From Pseudomonas multiresinivorans (GTDB lineage: Bacteria > Pseudomonadota > Gammaproteobacteria > Pseudomonadales > Pseudomonadaceae), in the NCBI RefSeq assembly GCF_012971725.1, contig NZ_CP048833.1, positions 1,984,001-2,048,000 on the forward strand: 64,000 nt of DNA, in the 5' to 3' direction. Below, piece by piece: positions 63,124 to 64,000 of the stretch (positions are counted from its first letter, which is position 1; the number at the start of each line of letters is the position of its first letter). The notes under the pieces were generated by a model that saw only the letters and a program-made list of their open reading frames with translations, was not told where the DNA came from and did no database searches. The translations under genes were made by a program, and so were the position numbers.

Positions 63124-63178
63124 CCGACTAAAGTAATAGGTCTTATAGTTGACTTAAATAGTCGGAAAAGAGCATACT
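63124..63178 (+). promoter_or_regulatory. isc promoter with IscR-binding-like sites
   Basis: TTGACTTAAATAGTC at 63149-63163 is the core of a type 1 IscR site with the form ATAG-YTGACT-N4-AGTCGG. The -35 TTGACT (63149-63154) is inside it and a -10 CATACT lies 18 bp further (63173-63178). A second, weaker partial match is upstream (CCGACTAAAGTAATAGG, 63124-63140). This fits autorepression by [2Fe-2S]-IscR. Confidence 0.8.
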
Positions 63179-63211
63179 CCCGCCATACCAGCGATTCTTC
63201 CGGATTTCCCC

Positions 63212-63706
63212 ATGCGATTGACCACCAAAGGCCGCTATGCCGTCACCGCCATGCTCGACCTGGCGTTGCACGCCCAGCGTGGCCCGGTTTCTCTCGCCGA
63301 TATCTCCGAACGCCAGGGTATATCCCTGTCCTACCTGGAACAGCTGTTCGCCAAGTTGCGCCGTGGCAACCTGGTGGTCAGCGTGCGCGGTCCGGGCGGT
63401 GGCTATCAGCTGTCCCGCGACATGACCGGCATCCACGTCGCCCAGGTGATCGATGCGGTCAACGAGTCGGTCGACGCCACCCGCTGTCAAGGTCAGGGCG
63501 ACTGCCACTCCGGCGATACCTGCCTGACCCACCACCTGTGGTGCGACCTCAGTCAGCAGATTCACGAGTTTCTCAGCGGCATCAGCCTGGCCGACCTGGT
63601 CGAGCGCCGCGAAGTTCAAGAGGTCGCCCAGCGCCAGGACGAGCGTCGCTGCTCGGGCAGCAAGTCGCTGCGCCTCGACAAGATTGAAGCGTCCGCCATC
63701 GATTGA
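63212..63706 (+). CDS. iscR: Iron-sulfur cluster assembly regulator IscR
   Basis: A 164-aa Rrf2-family repressor. N-terminal winged HTH (MRLTTKGRYAVTAMLDLA) with recognition helix, and the [2Fe-2S] ligands C92, C98, C104 and H107 at the exact E. coli positions. It senses Fe-S status and represses its own isc operon. Promoter operators lie just upstream and iscS follows 28 bp later. Confidence 0.97.
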   Translation: MRLTTKGRYAVTAMLDLALHAQRGPVSLADISERQGISLSYLEQLFAKLRRGNLVVSVRGPGGGYQLSRDMTGIHVAQVIDAVNESVDATRCQGQGDCHSGDTCLTHHLWCDLSQQIHEFLSGISLADLVERREVQEVAQRQDERRCSGSKSLRLDKIEASAID

Positions 63707-63734
63707 GCGAACGCCCGCCTGTAGGAGTTACCTG

Positions 63735-64000
63735 ATGAGATTGCCGATTTACCTCGACTACTCCGCCACCACCCCGGTGGATCCGCGTGTCGCTCAGAAA
63801 ATGGCCGACTGTCTGCTGGTTGACGGCAATTTCGGCAACCCGGCTTCGCGTTCCCACCTCTTCGGCTGGAAGGCCGAGGAAGCGGCTGAGAACGCCCGTC
63901 GCCAGGTCGCCGAGCTGGTCAATGCCGACCCCCGCGAGATCGTCTGGACGTCCGGTGCCACCGAGTCCGACAACCTCGCCGTCAAGGGTGTCGCGCACTT
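63735..64000 (+). CDS. iscS: Cysteine desulfurase IscS, N-terminal part (cut by window edge)
   Basis: The first 88 codons are visible: LDYSATTPVDPRV, NPASRSHLFGWKAEEA and WTSGATESDNLAVKG, typical of PLP-dependent IscS, which takes sulfur from cysteine for Fe-S clusters and thiolated tRNAs. The PLP Lys and catalytic Cys lie outside. It is the second gene of the isc operon. The ATG has TAGGAG about 10 bp upstream. Confidence 0.96.
   Translation, partial: MRLPIYLDYSATTPVDPRVAQKMADCLLVDGNFGNPASRSHLFGWKAEEAAENARRQVAELVNADPREIVWTSGATESDNLAVKGVAH

Overview
This is a GC-rich (roughly two-thirds G+C) stretch of chromosome from a gamma-proteobacterium of the genus Pseudomonas, most likely in or near the P. 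aeruginosa group (P. nitroreducens / citronellolis / knackmussii-like). The species is not proven. The evidence is the set and order of core genes (dauAB, rhlB, aapJQMP, pcs, valS-holC-pepA, lptFG, queA-tgt-yajC-secDF, suhB, trmJ-cysE-iscRS), phosphatidylcholine synthase, and many copies of a Pseudomonas REP palindrome (core GAGCGAGCTTGCTCGC). From memory, the order matches P. aeruginosa PAO1 from about PA3863 back to PA3814, with extra genes inserted. Coding density is high. I see no prophage, transposase, CRISPR array, plasmid origin or rRNA. The only RNA gene found is tRNA-Leu(CAA).

Layout. 1-10.2 kb (all minus strand): D-arginine catabolism (dauA partial, dauB), a chemoreceptor, the DEAD-box helicase RhlB, a membrane dipeptidase, a cNMP-binding/GGDEF protein, an acyl-CoA synthetase and a carboxylesterase. 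10.2-16 kb (plus): the general L-amino acid ABC transporter aapJQMP behind a good sigma-54 promoter, then pcs. 16-24.4 kb: a GlxA-type AraC regulator divergent from an NTF2-like gene, two GST-fold proteins, a GIY-YIG protein, a secreted HExxH protein, the nucleoid-associated protein YejK/NdpA, an orphan TAXI-type binding protein and a WaaP/RIO-like kinase. 24.4-30.5 kb (plus): sbcD-sbcC overlapping an AAC(6')-like acetyltransferase, then a Dps with a histone-like Ala/Lys/Pro tail.

30.5-43.9 kb is the most accessory part: an exported protein, a dienelactone hydrolase/SnoaL fusion, an isochorismatase-like hydrolase, a LysR regulator facing an MFS exporter, rlmF, a VTT membrane protein, a small winged-helix protein, an SLC13/TrkA-C transporter, a TPP-dependent enzyme and a secreted M14 peptidase. 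43.9-64 kb is housekeeping: valS, a small acidic gene, holC, pepA, lptF-lptG, an RDD protein, a CSS-EAL phosphodiesterase, tRNA-Leu, queA-tgt-yajC-secD-secF, a glycine-zipper protein, suhB, trmJ-cysE, and the start of the isc operon with IscR operator-like sequences.

Non-coding structure. Seven paired REP elements (REPINs) plus one broken pair sit between genes. One is followed by a seven-unit 9-bp tandem array that reaches a neighbouring stop codon. A second palindromic family (ends GTAGGGC...GCCCTAC) supplies the stop codons of two convergent genes. Candidate operators lie upstream of dauB, in three divergent or upstream regulator regions and upstream of iscR. I found no clear new multi-gene system. 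The more unusual items are the tailed Dps, the hydrolase-SnoaL fusion, the orphan TAXI/kinase pair, the sigma-54 leader of aapJ and the repeat-derived stop codons.
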